39,868 bases of DNA, from positions 1 through 39,868 of the forward strand of contig CAISDV010000112.1 in the NCBI GenBank assembly GCA_903884185.1. Direction: 5' to 3'. The notes beneath the pieces are model-generated. The model was given only the letters and a program-made list of their open reading frames with translations. It was not told where the DNA came from and ran no database searches. Positions 8,717-17,251 of this stretch are shown here, one piece after another. Source of the DNA: an uncultured Chitinophagaceae bacterium. GTDB lineage: Bacteria; Bacteroidota; Bacteroidia; Chitinophagales; Chitinophagaceae. Position 1 is the first letter of the stretch. The number at the start of each line of letters is the position of its first letter. The translations under genes were made by a program, and so were the position numbers.

Positions 8717-10525
8717 ATGGAAATAAGGAATATAGCTATCATCGCCCACGTTGACCACGGTAAAACTACCCTTGTGGACAGGATCCTGCAAGCCACAAAG
8801 GTATTCCGCGACAACCAGGATACTGGTGATTTGATCATGGACAGCAATGACCTGGAAAGGGAAAGGGGTATTACCATCTTCAGCAAAAACGCTTCGGTTC
8901 AATATAAAGGAGTAAAGATCAATGTAATTGATACGCCGGGGCATAGTGACTTTGGCGGGGAAGTAGAACGCGTATTGAAAATGGCCGATGGGGTATTATT
9001 GCTGGTAGATGCTTTTGAAGGGCCGATGCCGCAAACAAGGTTTGTATTGCAGAAGGCATTACAACTGAACCTGCATCCAATTGTTGTGATCAATAAAGTA
9101 GATAAACCCAATTGCCGCCCTGATGAAGTACATGATGCGGTATTTGAACTGTTTTTTAACCTGGATGCTACCGAAGAACAATTGAACTTCCCTACTTTTT
9201 ACGGAAGCGGCAAGCATGGTTGGTTCAATGACAGCCTTACAGAAACAGAAGATATCCTTCCATTGATGGATGGGATTATTAAATATGTTCCGCCACCAAA
9301 AGTGAATGAAGGAACACTTCAGATGCAGATCACTTCACTTGACTATTCATCTTTTCTTGGAAGGATCGCGATCGGTAAAGTAACGCGGGGTTCAATTAAA
9401 GAAGGGCAATCCATTGCATTGGTGCAGGTTGAAGGCGTTAAAAAATCGCGTGTAAAAGAACTATATGTGTTTGAAGGAATGGGGAAGAGAAAAGTAACCG
9501 AAGTATTATCAGGTGATCTTTGTGCGGTTGTTGGCCTGGAAGATTTTAATATTGGCGATACCATTACTGATCCTGATAATCCAGAGGCATTGCCGGTGAT
9601 CAGTGTAGATGAACCTACGATGAGCATGTTATTTTCTATCAACAACTCACCTTTCTTTGGCAAGGATGGAAAATTTGTTACATCAAGGCATTTGCGCGAC
9701 AGGTTGATGAAAGAAACAGAAAAAAATCTTGCGTTGCGTGTAGAAGATACCGATAACGCAGATAGTTTCCTGGTATACGGACGTGGTATTCTCCATTTGG
9801 GAATATTGGTTGAGACCATGCGCAGGGAAGGATATGAACTAACGGTAGGTAACCCGCAGGTATTGGTAAAAGAAATTGATGGCAAAAAGAATGAGCCGTA
9901 TGAAATATTGGTAGTGGATGTTCCTGCAGAATTCAGCGGAAAGGTGATAGACCTTGTTACACAACGCAAAGGCGAAATGCTGGTGATGGAAAGTAAAGGA
10001 GAGATGCAACATCTTGAATTTGATATTCCTTCAAGAGGGTTGATAGGATTGCGTTCCAACATGCTCACAAACACAGCAGGTGAAGCCGTAATGGCGCATC
10101 GTTTCCTTGAATACAAACCATGGAAAGGCCCTATTCCCGGAAGAAGCAATGGTGTATTGATCTCGAAGAACCAGGATAAAACAACAGGATATTCAATTGA
10201 TAAGTTGCAGGATAGAGGTACATTTTTTATCGATCCAGGAGAAGAGGTGTATACAGGACAGATCATTGCCGAGCATATCAAACCAGGAGATTTGATCGTG
10301 AATGCAACGGAACCTAAAAAACTGACGAACCACCGTGCGAGCGGTAGTGATGATGCTTCACGCATTGCACCAAAGACCTTGATGACGCTGGAAGAATGTA
10401 TGGAATATATCCAGCAGGACGAGTGTATCGAGGTAACGCCTAAGAACATCCGTATGCGTAAAGTGCAGCTCAACGAAGATGAAAGGAAAAAAGTAAGCAA
10501 GAAGATGACTGCTGAAGTAGCGTAA
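8717..10525 (+). CDS. typA: Ribosome-associated translational GTPase TypA/BipA
   Basis: A 602-residue translation-factor GTPase of the EF-G/LepA class, which binds the 70S ribosome and supports 50S assembly and stress growth. The G1 motif AHVDHGKTTL opens the protein, followed by RERGITI (G2), DTPGHSDFGGEVERVL (G3) and NKVDKPNCRPDE (G4). The BipA-specific C-terminal region includes SRGLIGLRSNMLT and the late DDASRIAPKTLMTLEECMEY block. Length is normal. The gene has a strong promoter at 8670-8699 and a Rho-independent terminator at 10552-10580, so it is monocistronic. Confidence 0.97.
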   Translation: MEIRNIAIIAHVDHGKTTLVDRILQATKVFRDNQDTGDLIMDSNDLERERGITIFSKNASVQYKGVKINVIDTPGHSDFGGEVERVLKMADGVLLLVDAFEGPMPQTRFVLQKALQLNLHPIVVINKVDKPNCRPDEVHDAVFELFFNLDATEEQLNFPTFYGSGKHGWFNDSLTETEDILPLMDGIIKYVPPPKVNEGTLQMQITSLDYSSFLGRIAIGKVTRGSIKEGQSIALVQVEGVKKSRVKELYVFEGMGKRKVTEVLSGDLCAVVGLEDFNIGDTITDPDNPEALPVISVDEPTMSMLFSINNSPFFGKDGKFVTSRHLRDRLMKETEKNLALRVEDTDNADSFLVYGRGILHLGILVETMRREGYELTVGNPQVLVKEIDGKKNEPYEILVVDVPAEFSGKVIDLVTQRKGEMLVMESKGEMQHLEFDIPSRGLIGLRSNMLTNTAGEAVMAHRFLEYKPWKGPIPGRSNGVLISKNQDKTTGYSIDKLQDRGTFFIDPGEEVYTGQIIAEHIKPGDLIVNATEPKKLTNHRASGSDDASRIAPKTLMTLEECMEYIQQDECIEVTPKNIRMRKVQLNEDERKKVSKKMTAEVA

Positions 10526-10530
10526 ATTCT

Positions 10531-10734
10531 TTAATTGATATTTTCAACAAGGCCACCTCTATCAAGCGGGTGGCTTTTTTGTTCGTCATTTGGCCTCAGC
10601 AAATAATTTGTGTTGCAATTGTCCCCGTCGCAGCAAGGCAATGCATTGGTATTACAAACCGGGCATTGATAATGGCCATGAACTTGCACCAGTGTAACTA
10701 CGTGATTGCAGAAAGGGCATCTTTGGTCTTGCAT
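10531..10734 (-). CDS. Small Cys-rich zinc-ribbon-like protein
   Basis: A 67-residue protein with a CPFC pair (C6, C9), a CPVC pair (C24, C27) and CCDGDNC (C34, C35, C40), spaced as in a zinc ribbon with an extra Cys cluster. I recall similar short Bacteroidota proteins with the same CPVC...LPCCDGDNC signature, which supports it being real, but no function is known to me. It is cytoplasmic by absence of signal or membrane segments. The last 20 or so codons run antisense through the terminator hairpin of typA. The start is ATG 10734. Confidence 0.65.
   Translation of the reverse strand: MQDQRCPFCNHVVTLVQVHGHYQCPVCNTNALPCCDGDNCNTNYLLRPNDEQKSHPLDRGGLVENIN
10552..10580 (+). terminator. Rho-independent terminator of typA
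   Basis: GCCACC (10552-10557) pairs with GGTGGC (10569-10574) around an 11-base loop and is followed directly by six T. It lies 26 bases after the typA stop codon, inside the 3' end of the convergent Cys-rich gene. Confidence 0.75.
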
Positions 10735-10801
10735 GAGATAAAATTATCTGCAACAGGTTAAAAACTGGTACTAACTTTTCAACAGGTGTTTATACAATGA
10801 T

Positions 10802-10840
10802 AAACCTTCCGGAAGGATTAGTTCCGGAAGGTTTATTTTT
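10802..10840. terminator. Strong hairpin, probable terminator of the secreted hypothetical gene
   Basis: A perfect 13-bp stem, AAACCTTCCGGAA (10802-10814) with TTCCGGAAGGTTT (10822-10834), and a 7-base loop. It lies 14 bases beyond the stop codon of the minus-strand gene at 10849. The T-rich tail (ATTTTTT) is on the plus-strand side, although no plus-strand gene ends just upstream, so it may act in both directions or protect the transcript end. Confidence 0.6.
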
Positions 10841-10848
10841 TGAAATGA

Positions 10849-11286
10849 TCAGTTTTTGCTTACCACAAAATTTTCTGTTGTCTTAATCTCCACATTGATG
10901 CTGAAGCTTTCCAGAAAATTCACCTGGTCGGCCTTGATGGAAAAAGAAAGTTTTTTATACTCCGCTTCTTTTGGAAGTTCGAAGACCTTTGAAAACAGCT
11001 TTTCTTTAGAAACGTTCCTGTAAACTGTTTCGCCATACTCATTGGTGATGGATACAACAAAAGGCTTGCCGTTGCTGTTTTCATACTGCAATGAGAATAA
11101 AAGGCTGTTCTCGTTACTTCCTGTATATTTTACAGAGGCTTTGTTCTCAGCGCTTACACTAAGAGGAATTGTTTGATAACGGTTCTGAGCAAGGCTTTTG
11201 TTCTGTGCAGAAAGGAATATTGCTGCTACCAGTAAATTGCCCAGGAAAAATTTCTTAGCGATAATGCTCAATGATTGCTTTTTCAT
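10849..11286 (-). CDS. Secreted hypothetical protein
   Basis: A 145-residue protein with a clear N-terminal export signal: basic start MKKQSLSIIAKK, hydrophobic core FLGNLLVAAIFLSA and a likely cleavage after SLAQ. The mature part is a single small, mostly beta-strand domain (repeated patterns such as SVKYTGSNENSLLFSLQYEN and KKLSFSIKADQVNF) with no Cys and no catalytic motif. It is probably periplasmic or extracellular. It resembles short T9SS-era Bacteroidota surface proteins only in general character. The next upstream gene on this strand is obg, 248 bases away. Confidence 0.6.
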   Translation of the reverse strand: MKKQSLSIIAKKFFLGNLLVAAIFLSAQNKSLAQNRYQTIPLSVSAENKASVKYTGSNENSLLFSLQYENSNGKPFVVSITNEYGETVYRNVSKEKLFSKVFELPKEAEYKKLSFSIKADQVNFLESFSINVEIKTTENFVVSKN

Positions 11287-11534
11287 AGTTTTTATTTTTA
11301 ATAGGATGAATAATGATACACGGGCATGCCTCCGGCATAACAGGTGTAGGTTTTTCTTTGTAAAAATTTTCTATGGATGGGCAACCGGTTTCACATGGGT
11401 AAGCAGGACGCTTATTGTAGATGAAATCCAAACCGGTTTGTTGCCAATTAATACCCGTTTTTAAAAAAGGTAACCCTACAGTTTTTATGGACAATCTAAA
11501 AATTACGGAAACGATTGCGTAAAATATTTGCGCA

Positions 11535-12539
11535 TTAAGCCTGGACGGGTTTGTTCAATGTTAACCAAAGCAGGTCTTTCAACTCTGTTAACCCTTTATT
11601 TGTAATGGAAGAAATAAATAAGTGTGGAACATTTTTGGGTAATTCTTTGCTGATGGCTTCTTTTAATTCATCATCCAGCATATCACTTTTACTTACAGCG
11701 ATGATAAAATCCTTTTGCAGCATTTCAGGATTATATTCTTTCAATTCATTTTTTAAAATGTCAAATTCTTTTCCGTGATCAGCGCTATCGGCAGGAATTA
11801 AAAACAGCAATACAGAATTGCGTTCAATATGCCTCAGAAAACGATGGCCTAACCCTTTTCCTTCTGCCGCCCCTTCAATGATGCCGGGAAGATCTGCAAT
11901 GCAGAAACTTTTTCCATCTCTGTATTCTACCATTCCTAACTGCGGTGTGAGCGTGGTGAATGCATAATTTGCGATCTTGGGTGTAGCAGCTGTGATGACA
12001 GAAAGGAGGGTAGATTTACCTGCATTGGGGAATCCCACCAAACCTACATCAGCCAACACTTTTAATTCTAATAATTTCCAGCCTTCCAGGCCTTCCTCTC
12101 CCGGTTGTGAATGTTCGGGTGCCTGGTTGGTAGGAGTAGCAAAATTGGAATTACCCAATCCACCACGGCCACCTTTCATAAAAATAATTTCCTGGCCGTC
12201 TTCCAATATCTCAGCTTCGATCTTTCCTGTTTCTTCATTTTTGGCAACTGTTCCCAAGGGCACTTCAAGAATGATATCTTTTCCATCATGACCGGTGCAA
12301 TTATTCTTGCTGCCGGCTTCGCCATTTTCAGCGAGTACATTTTTAAAATAACGAAGGTGAAGAAGTGTCCAGAGGTTGCTGTTGCCGCGCAGGATGATAT
12401 GTCCGCCACGCCCGCCATCGCCACCATCGGGGCCGCCCATTGCGGTAAGTTTGTTACGCATGAAATGCCTTGCGCCCGCGCCACCATGGCCACTGCGGCA
12501 AAAGATGCGGATATAGTCTATGAAATTTTTCTCTGACAC
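11535..12539 (-). CDS. obg: GTPase Obg (ribosome-associated)
   Basis: A 334-residue Obg/CgtA GTPase, involved in 50S ribosome maturation and stringent control. The N-terminal Gly-rich OBG fold is evident ([34 protein letters not shown]), followed by the GTPase domain with GFPNAGKST (G1), [16 protein letters not shown] (G3) and the SKSDMLD motif (G4). It lacks a long C-terminal extension, as in many Bacteroidota. The best start is GTG 12539, which gives MSEKNFIDY, the normal Obg N-terminus; there is no ATG at that position. A minus-strand TACCTTTG (12566-12559) 19 bases upstream fits a -7 box. Confidence 0.95.
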   Translation of the reverse strand: MSEKNFIDYIRIFCRSGHGGAGARHFMRNKLTAMGGPDGGDGGRGGHIILRGNSNLWTLLHLRYFKNVLAENGEAGSKNNCTGHDGKDIILEVPLGTVAKNEETGKIEAEILEDGQEIIFMKGGRGGLGNSNFATPTNQAPEHSQPGEEGLEGWKLLELKVLADVGLVGFPNAGKSTLLSVITAATPKIANYAFTTLTPQLGMVEYRDGKSFCIADLPGIIEGAAEGKGLGHRFLRHIERNSVLLFLIPADSADHGKEFDILKNELKEYNPEMLQKDFIIAVSKSDMLDDELKEAISKELPKNVPHLFISSITNKGLTELKDLLWLTLNKPVQA

Positions 12540-12558
12540 GTTTTACATTGAATGGCTG

Positions 12559-12566
12559 CAAAGGTA
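12559..12566 (-). promoter_or_regulatory. Putative -7 promoter box of obg
   Basis: The minus strand reads TACCTTTG, an exact -7 consensus, 19 bases before the GTG start of obg. The -33 TTG is not at standard spacing. Confidence 0.4.
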
Positions 12567-12587
12567 AGCCAATGAAGATGGATGCGG

Positions 12588-13181
12588 TCAGCTTTTAGTT
12601 TCGTTCCAGGTTTTGTAAACCGGCTGCTGTGTTTTGGTGTCTTGGGGTATTTCTCTCAGCGGCTCGCATTCTTTCCAATGATCCTGCATGTCTTTGGGGA
12701 GGGATTGGTATAATTTGGTACCATCGTTTTTCCATGCGGCCATTTCATCACTTACTTCTTTGATCTTTTTTGCGGGATTACCAACAATAAGGCTTCTTCT
12801 TTCAAACTTTTCTCCTGCTTTGATCATAGTTAGAGCGCCAACAATACATTCATCACCTAATTCCACATTATCCATTACCACACTGTTAATACCTATCAGG
12901 CAATTCTTTCCAATAGTTGCGCCATGGATCACAGCGCCGTGACCGATATGAGATCCTTCTTTTAATAAAACAGTTACTCCAGGAAACATATGTATCGTAC
13001 AATTCTCCTGAACATTACAACCATCTTCAATAATAATTCCGCCCCAATCGCCGCGTATAGCTGCACCGGGGCCTATGTAAACATTTTTTCCAATGATCAC
13101 ATTCCCGGTCACCGTGGATAGTGGATGAATAAAGGATGAAGAGTGGATGACGGGAGTGAAGTTTTTATATGAGTAAACCAT
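12588..13181 (-). CDS. paaY: PaaY-type hexapeptide-repeat thioesterase / gamma-carbonic-anhydrase fold
   Basis: A 197-residue left-handed beta-helix protein built from hexapeptide repeats (GNVIIGKNVYIGPGAAIRGDWG, split by turns; then GHGAVIHGATIGKNCLIGINSVV). The metal-type residues of gamma-carbonic anhydrases (IHMF, IGHGAVIHG) are present. The C-terminal signature VGNPAKKIKEVSDEMAAWK and EPLREI matches PaaY, a thioesterase that removes dead-end ring-CoA products in phenylacetate degradation. It is the last gene of the paa run, 23 bases after paaI, which supports the assignment. The start is ATG 13181. Confidence 0.85.
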   Translation of the reverse strand: MVYSYKNFTPVIHSSSFIHPLSTVTGNVIIGKNVYIGPGAAIRGDWGGIIIEDGCNVQENCTIHMFPGVTVLLKEGSHIGHGAVIHGATIGKNCLIGINSVVMDNVELGDECIVGALTMIKAGEKFERRSLIVGNPAKKIKEVSDEMAAWKNDGTKLYQSLPKDMQDHWKECEPLREIPQDTKTQQPVYKTWNETKS

Positions 13182-13204
13182 GTATATAAAGTATATAGAG
13201 TAAG

Positions 13205-13627
13205 CTATCCTAAATCCTTTTCCGTCTTAAAACACGTCCCCTTAAACAAAACAACCAATTCGTCATTCTGATTTCTGATTTCAATAAGGTATAACCCCGT
13301 GCGCCTTGTCTTATTTACCTGTTTTGCCTCAGCTGTCAATATATCATTTTCTTTTACTGCTTTGGGAAATGAAATAGAAACATCGAGGGCAACAGTCACT
13401 TTTCCATCACTGTTACACGCAAAAGCAAAAGCGCTATCAGCCAGCGCAAATGTAATGCCACCATGGGCAATGCCAAAGGCATTCAGCATTTCTTTGCGGA
13501 GTGTCATTTGAATTTTACTATAGCCTTCTCTTATTTCTAAAACTTTCACACCCATCCATTGACTGAACAGGTCAAGTTCCATCATTCGATCAACTACTTT
13601 TTTTGCTGATGAGTCATTATCTGTCAT
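13205..13627 (-). CDS. paaI: Hotdog-fold thioesterase PaaI
   Basis: A 140-residue hotdog thioesterase. PaaI hydrolyses phenylacetyl-CoA and its ring-hydroxylated derivatives, rescuing CoA when the pathway stalls. The core motif FGIAHGGITFALADSAFAFACN carries the HGG and the catalytic acidic residue; ALDVSISFPKAVKENDILTAEA is the second typical strand pair. It lies between paaG and paaY on the minus strand. A 113-base gap from paaG contains no further gene. Confidence 0.9.
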   Translation of the reverse strand: MTDNDSSAKKVVDRMMELDLFSQWMGVKVLEIREGYSKIQMTLRKEMLNAFGIAHGGITFALADSAFAFACNSDGKVTVALDVSISFPKAVKENDILTAEAKQVNKTRRTGLYLIEIRNQNDELVVLFKGTCFKTEKDLG

Positions 13628-13740
13628 GAGTTATATCTTTTAGCCAATAATTTTAAAATTTTGCAATTATTCCTTGGGACCCTTGCGACAACTGCGACCC
13701 TGGAAGTATCAAAAACTGAATCGCAAGAAATAGTTGATTT

Positions 13741-14517
13741 TTATTCACCTTTAAAATCAGGCTTGCGTTTTTCAAGAAATGATTGCACGCCTTCTTTGAA
13801 ATCGTTTGTAGCGGCCGCTTTTTGTTGAAACTGATCTTCTAATAACAATTGTTCTTCGAGGCTGTTTGTAGCTGAAGCGTTTAGAACATGCTTGATATAA
13901 CCTAATCCTTTTGTTGGCATCTGCGCCAATGTTTGTGCGATCTTGAAACTTTCTTCTGCAAAACTTTCATCACTAAAGACCTTGTATATCATTCCCATTT
14001 TTTCTGCATCAGCAGCGGAAACCTTATCACCCAACATCATCAAAGCGCTTGCTTTTTGCCAGCCTATCAATCTTGGTAAAGTATATGTGCCTCCGCTGTC
14101 GGGGATCAAACCCAATTTTGAAAAAGCTTGTATAAATGAAGCAGATTGTGCAGCTACTGCAATATCAGAGGCAAGAGCAATGTTGGCACCGGCTCCGGCG
14201 GCAACACCGTTTACCGCGGCAATCACGGGTTTGGGAATATTTCTGATACGGGTGATGATGGGATTATAATGTTCACTCAAAATTTTTTCCATCCCCGGTC
14301 CATTTGGGTCAACCACTTCGGCAAGGTCTTGTCCTGCGCTAAATCCTTTTCCATTACCTGTAATATATACGCAGCGAATCTCATGAAGAGAAGCACATTC
14401 ATCCAAACGTGATTGCAGCAATAATGCCATTTCACGGTTAAAGGAATTGAGTTTATCCGGCCGGTTGAGCGTAATGCACCCAATATTATTTTTTATTTCA
14501 AACAGGATGGAAGACAT
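13741..14517 (-). CDS. paaG: Ring 1,2-epoxyphenylacetyl-CoA isomerase PaaG
   Basis: A 258-residue crotonase-fold enzyme starting at ATG 14517 (MSSILFEIKNN), which gives the standard family N-terminus; the frame is open a further 22 codons upstream but those residues do not fit. PaaG isomerises the ring epoxide to the oxepin and also acts as a delta3-delta2 isomerase later in the route. Visible motifs: LNRPDKLNSFN, GKGFSAGQDLAEV, VNGVAAGAGANIALASDI (oxyanion hole) and GLIPDSGGTYTLPRL with the catalytic Asp. It follows paaD by 43 bases. PaaF is a close relative, but the FSAGQDL and IPDSGGTY wording and the neighbourhood favour PaaG. Confidence 0.85.
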   Translation of the reverse strand: MSSILFEIKNNIGCITLNRPDKLNSFNREMALLLQSRLDECASLHEIRCVYITGNGKGFSAGQDLAEVVDPNGPGMEKILSEHYNPIITRIRNIPKPVIAAVNGVAAGAGANIALASDIAVAAQSASFIQAFSKLGLIPDSGGTYTLPRLIGWQKASALMMLGDKVSAADAEKMGMIYKVFSDESFAEESFKIAQTLAQMPTKGLGYIKHVLNASATNSLEEQLLLEDQFQQKAAATNDFKEGVQSFLEKRKPDFKGE

Positions 14518-14560
14518 ATTTTTTATTTTCAACTTACAATGTACGATTTCTATTCGCAGG

Positions 14561-15097
14561 CTAATGGCATTTGAAATAATCAAAAGGCTCTTTGCAATCT
14601 ACACATTGATACAGGGCTTTGCAGGCCGTACTTCCAAACTGCGACACCAACCTTGTATTAAATGAATCACAACGCGGGCATTGGATCGCTTCTTCCTGCT
14701 GAAAAGCATCAGGTGTGCAAACAGCCTGTGAGTAATGAGGTGGCGCAATACCGTATACTTTCAATTTCTTTTTTCCGCTTTCACTCATCCAGTCGGTTGT
14801 CCATACAGGTGAAAGTGTTTGCGTGATCTTAATATTTGTAAAACCTTCCTGCAACAAGGCAAAACGGATATTCATACTGATCATATCCATGGCCGGGCAA
14901 CCTGTGTAAGTGGGTGTGATAACTATTTCAAGCGACCATCCATGCAAAGCATTGCCATTTATTTTTACTTCCCTGACAATGCCAAGGTCCAATACTGTCA
15001 GCACCGGCACTTCAGGATCTGTTACTTCTCCCAAGATTTCCCAAACCTGTTTTTCAACCTGTTCTTTTTGTTCTGATATGTGAATTGTAGAATTCAT
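14561..15097 (-). CDS. paaD: Phenylacetyl-CoA epoxidase assembly protein PaaD
   Basis: A DUF59/MIP18-type Fe-S maturation protein needed for the multicomponent epoxidase. The N-terminal half shows EVTDPEVPVLTVLDLGIVREV and TYTGCPAMDMI, and the C-terminal half carries a Cys-rich zinc/Fe-S ribbon (CPRC...CKALYQCVDCKEPF). ATG 15097 gives 178 residues and leaves an 11-base gap after paaC; an in-frame ATG at 15115 (184 residues) would overlap the paaC stop and is also possible. It is followed by paaG. Confidence 0.92.
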   Translation of the reverse strand: MNSTIHISEQKEQVEKQVWEILGEVTDPEVPVLTVLDLGIVREVKINGNALHGWSLEIVITPTYTGCPAMDMISMNIRFALLQEGFTNIKITQTLSPVWTTDWMSESGKKKLKVYGIAPPHYSQAVCTPDAFQQEEAIQCPRCDSFNTRLVSQFGSTACKALYQCVDCKEPFDYFKCH

Positions 15098-15108
15098 GTT
15101 TGGTGGAA

Positions 15109-15876
15109 TTACCATTCTGCGCCGGGATAAGCTCTTTGCAGAAATTGCATTTCGGCTAAAACAAATCCCAGGTGTTCGGTATGTTTTCCTTCTTTGCCGC
15201 CAGATTGCATCCAGGCGGAATTATTTTCTTTAAAAGGAGAAGCCAGGGTTGCTTCTTCAAATACCGACCTTACTTTATCTGTCCATTTTTCTTTTAATGA
15301 TTCTGGGCCAACACTTATTCCATTCGTAGCAAGTTCTTTTTCATAATCAGTAGGTAAAAACATCTCGCCGGTAAATGCATATAATTCTTCAACAGCTTTC
15401 TCCATTCTTTGTTTGCTTTCATCAGTTCCGTCACCAAGCCTTATCACCCACTCACTACTCCATCGCAAATGATAGGTCACTTCTTTTAATGCTTTCGCAG
15501 CAATGGCTGCCAGCCTTTCATCTTTGCTGTGTTGTAGCTGTTGGTATAAAAAGTATTGATAGGTGCTGAAAAAGAATTGCCGCAAGATCGTTTGTGCCCA
15601 GTCGCCATTTGGCAACTCTGTGATCAATAGATTTTTAAAATCCCAACCATCGCGCAGGTAAGCCAGTGAATCTTCTGTTGCATGATCTCCTTTTAATTCA
15701 GCGGCATACTGGTAAAGATTTCTTGCCTGCCCTATCAGGTCCAATGCAATATTAGAAATGGCGATATCCTGTTCCAATATAGGCCCATGCCCACACCATT
15801 CACTATTACGATGGCCGATGATCAATGCATTATCAGCGAGGTGGAGTGTATAATCAATGAGGGATTGGTTCTTCAT
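15109..15876 (-). CDS. paaC: Phenylacetyl-CoA epoxidase structural subunit PaaC
   Basis: A 255-residue ferritin-like subunit that pairs with PaaA in the epoxidase and has lost its own di-iron site. Typical blocks include LADNALIIGHRNSEWCGHGP, EQDIAISNIALDLIGQAR, YLRDGWDFKN and the KEVTYHLRWSSEWVIRLGDG helix. Length matches the family. It follows paaB by six bases and is tightly coupled to paaD. Confidence 0.95.
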   Translation of the reverse strand: MKNQSLIDYTLHLADNALIIGHRNSEWCGHGPILEQDIAISNIALDLIGQARNLYQYAAELKGDHATEDSLAYLRDGWDFKNLLITELPNGDWAQTILRQFFFSTYQYFLYQQLQHSKDERLAAIAAKALKEVTYHLRWSSEWVIRLGDGTDESKQRMEKAVEELYAFTGEMFLPTDYEKELATNGISVGPESLKEKWTDKVRSVFEEATLASPFKENNSAWMQSGGKEGKHTEHLGFVLAEMQFLQRAYPGAEW

Positions 15877-15882
15877 AATTCT

Positions 15883-16167
15883 TTACATATGCTTGAGCTC
15901 ATCGGGCAGGTCATAGAATGTTGGGTGACGATAAGCTTTGTCGTTTGCGGGATCATATAAAGCGCCGGCATCATCGGGGTTGCTGGCATGAATATGTTTG
16001 CTTTCCACCACCCAGATGCTCACACCTTCCATTCTGCGGGTATATACATCGCGCGCATTTTCAATGGCCATAGCCGCATCAGCCGCATGAAGGCTGCCCG
16101 CATGTTTGTGATCAAGCCCTTGCCTGCTGCGGATGAACACTTCCCATAAAGGCCACTCTTTATTCAT
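15883..16167 (-). CDS. paaB: Phenylacetyl-CoA epoxidase subunit PaaB
   Basis: A 94-residue PaaB, which bridges the PaaAC heterodimers in the epoxidase complex. The whole length is conserved: WPLWEVFIRSRQGLDHKHAGSLH, the ALYDPANDKAYRHPTFY tail and the usual terminal HM. It lies 27 bases after paaA and six before paaC. Confidence 0.96.
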   Translation of the reverse strand: MNKEWPLWEVFIRSRQGLDHKHAGSLHAADAAMAIENARDVYTRRMEGVSIWVVESKHIHASNPDDAGALYDPANDKAYRHPTFYDLPDELKHM

Positions 16168-16194
16168 ATTATTGTTTGATAAGTTTTTTAAAAG

Positions 16195-17136
16195 CTATGC
16201 GGCTTTTACATTTTTCTCTTTCTTCTTTTCCGCATAGGCCATGGCCGCTTCCCTTACCCATGCACCATCTTCCCATGCTTTCTTGCGGGTCTCCAAACGT
16301 TGTTTATTACAAGGGCCATTGCCTTTTACCACATTCCAGAATTCATTCCAGTCAATCGCGCCAAAATCATAATGCCCGCGGGCTTCATTCCATACAAGGT
16401 TTTTGTCAGGCAATACCATGCCAAGCAATTTTACCTGCTCTGCAGATACATCAACAAATTTTTGCCTGAGCTCATCATTGGTGAATCTTTTTATTTTCCA
16501 TTTCACGCTTTGTAAAGTGTTGGGACTTTCATCATCGGGCGGGCCGAACATCATGATACTTGGCCACCACCAGCGATTGATCGCATCCTGGCACATTCTC
16601 TTTTGCGCTTCATTTCCTTTTGATAAAGTAAGTAACAATTCAAACCCCTGCCGTTGGTGAAAACTTTCTTCCTTACATATCCTCACCATAGCTCTTGCAT
16701 AAGGGCCATAAGAAGCGCGGCATAAAGGAACCTGGTTCATGATAGCTGCACCGTCAACCAGCCAACCGATCGCGCCCATATCGGCCCAGGTAATAGTTGG
16801 GTAATTAAAAATGGAAGAATATTTTGCTTTGCCTGTATGTAACTGATCGTACATTTCTTCTCTTGAAATGCCGAGGGTTTCTGCAGATGAATAGAGATAT
16901 AATCCATGCCCCGCTTCGTCCTGCACTTTGGCCAATAAAATAGCTTTGCGCCGCAGCGATGGCGCTCTTGTGATCCAGTTGGCTTCAGGTAACATGCCAA
17001 CGATCTCGCTGTGTGCATGCTGGCTGATCTGGCGTAAGAGTGTTTGCCTGTACTTCTCTGGCATCCAGTCTTTCGGCTCGATCTTTATTTCTGCATCAAC
17101 CGTATCCTGGAAATGCTTTTCCAAATTGATCTCCAT
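16195..17136 (-). CDS. paaA: Phenylacetyl-CoA epoxidase catalytic subunit PaaA
   Basis: A 313-residue di-iron oxygenase subunit that adds one oxygen atom of O2 across the aromatic ring of phenylacetyl-CoA. Ferritin-like helices with iron ligands are visible in [15 protein letters not shown] and [32 protein letters not shown] and the [16 protein letters not shown] block are diagnostic. The start is ATG 17136; the codon before it is TTG and is not needed. It opens the paaABCD-paaG-paaI-paaY run. A 14-bp palindrome at 17181-17194 lies 44 bases upstream and probably binds the local TetR regulator, so expression should be induced by a CoA intermediate. Confidence 0.96.
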   Translation of the reverse strand: MEINLEKHFQDTVDAEIKIEPKDWMPEKYRQTLLRQISQHAHSEIVGMLPEANWITRAPSLRRKAILLAKVQDEAGHGLYLYSSAETLGISREEMYDQLHTGKAKYSSIFNYPTITWADMGAIGWLVDGAAIMNQVPLCRASYGPYARAMVRICKEESFHQRQGFELLLTLSKGNEAQKRMCQDAINRWWWPSIMMFGPPDDESPNTLQSVKWKIKRFTNDELRQKFVDVSAEQVKLLGMVLPDKNLVWNEARGHYDFGAIDWNEFWNVVKGNGPCNKQRLETRKKAWEDGAWVREAAMAYAEKKKEKNVKAA

Positions 17137-17152
17137 CAAAAAATTTTATCCT

Positions 17153-17160
17153 CAAAAATA
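17153..17160 (-). promoter_or_regulatory. Putative -7 promoter box of paaA
   Basis: The minus strand reads TATTTTTG, matching TAnnTTTG, 16 bases before the paaA start. The operator at 17181-17194 lies where the -33 contact would be. The same box (TATTTTTG) stands at the TetR gene (19745-19738). Confidence 0.5.
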
Positions 17161-17180
17161 ACAAAAAAATGCGGGAGAGG

Positions 17181-17194
17181 CTAACGAATGTTAG
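17181..17194. promoter_or_regulatory. Putative PaaR-type operator in front of paaA
   Basis: CTAACGAATGTTAG is an imperfect palindrome with 5-bp arms CTAAC/GTTAG. Nearly the same site, CTAACAATTGTTAG, stands immediately upstream of the TetR gene at 19748-19761. From memory, the PaaR site of Thermus is CNAACGNNCGTTNG, to which this copy fits with one deviation. Its position just upstream of the paaA -7 box suits repression. It also lies 57 bases before the plus-strand cassette gene at 17252. Confidence 0.7.
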
Positions 17195-17251
17195 TGTAGG
17201 TTTACTATATTTAACCTTTATAAACCTCTCCTCAATTTAAAACCTTTATTT

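Noticed and set aside
9343-10500. 385-codon antisense frame inside typA
   Set aside because: It is the complement of a highly conserved gene, with a Ser-rich low-complexity translation typical of shadows.
11255-11494. 79-codon minus-strand frame with CETGCPSIENF and EACPC
   Set aside because: It needs a TTG start, overlaps the signal-peptide start of the secreted hypothetical gene in another frame, and has no recognisable family. Real expression cannot be excluded.
13641-13740. GCGAC direct repeats and GGGACCC-like words between paaI and paaG
   Set aside because: They are short and irregular, with no stable hairpin followed by a T-run, so no regulatory call is made.
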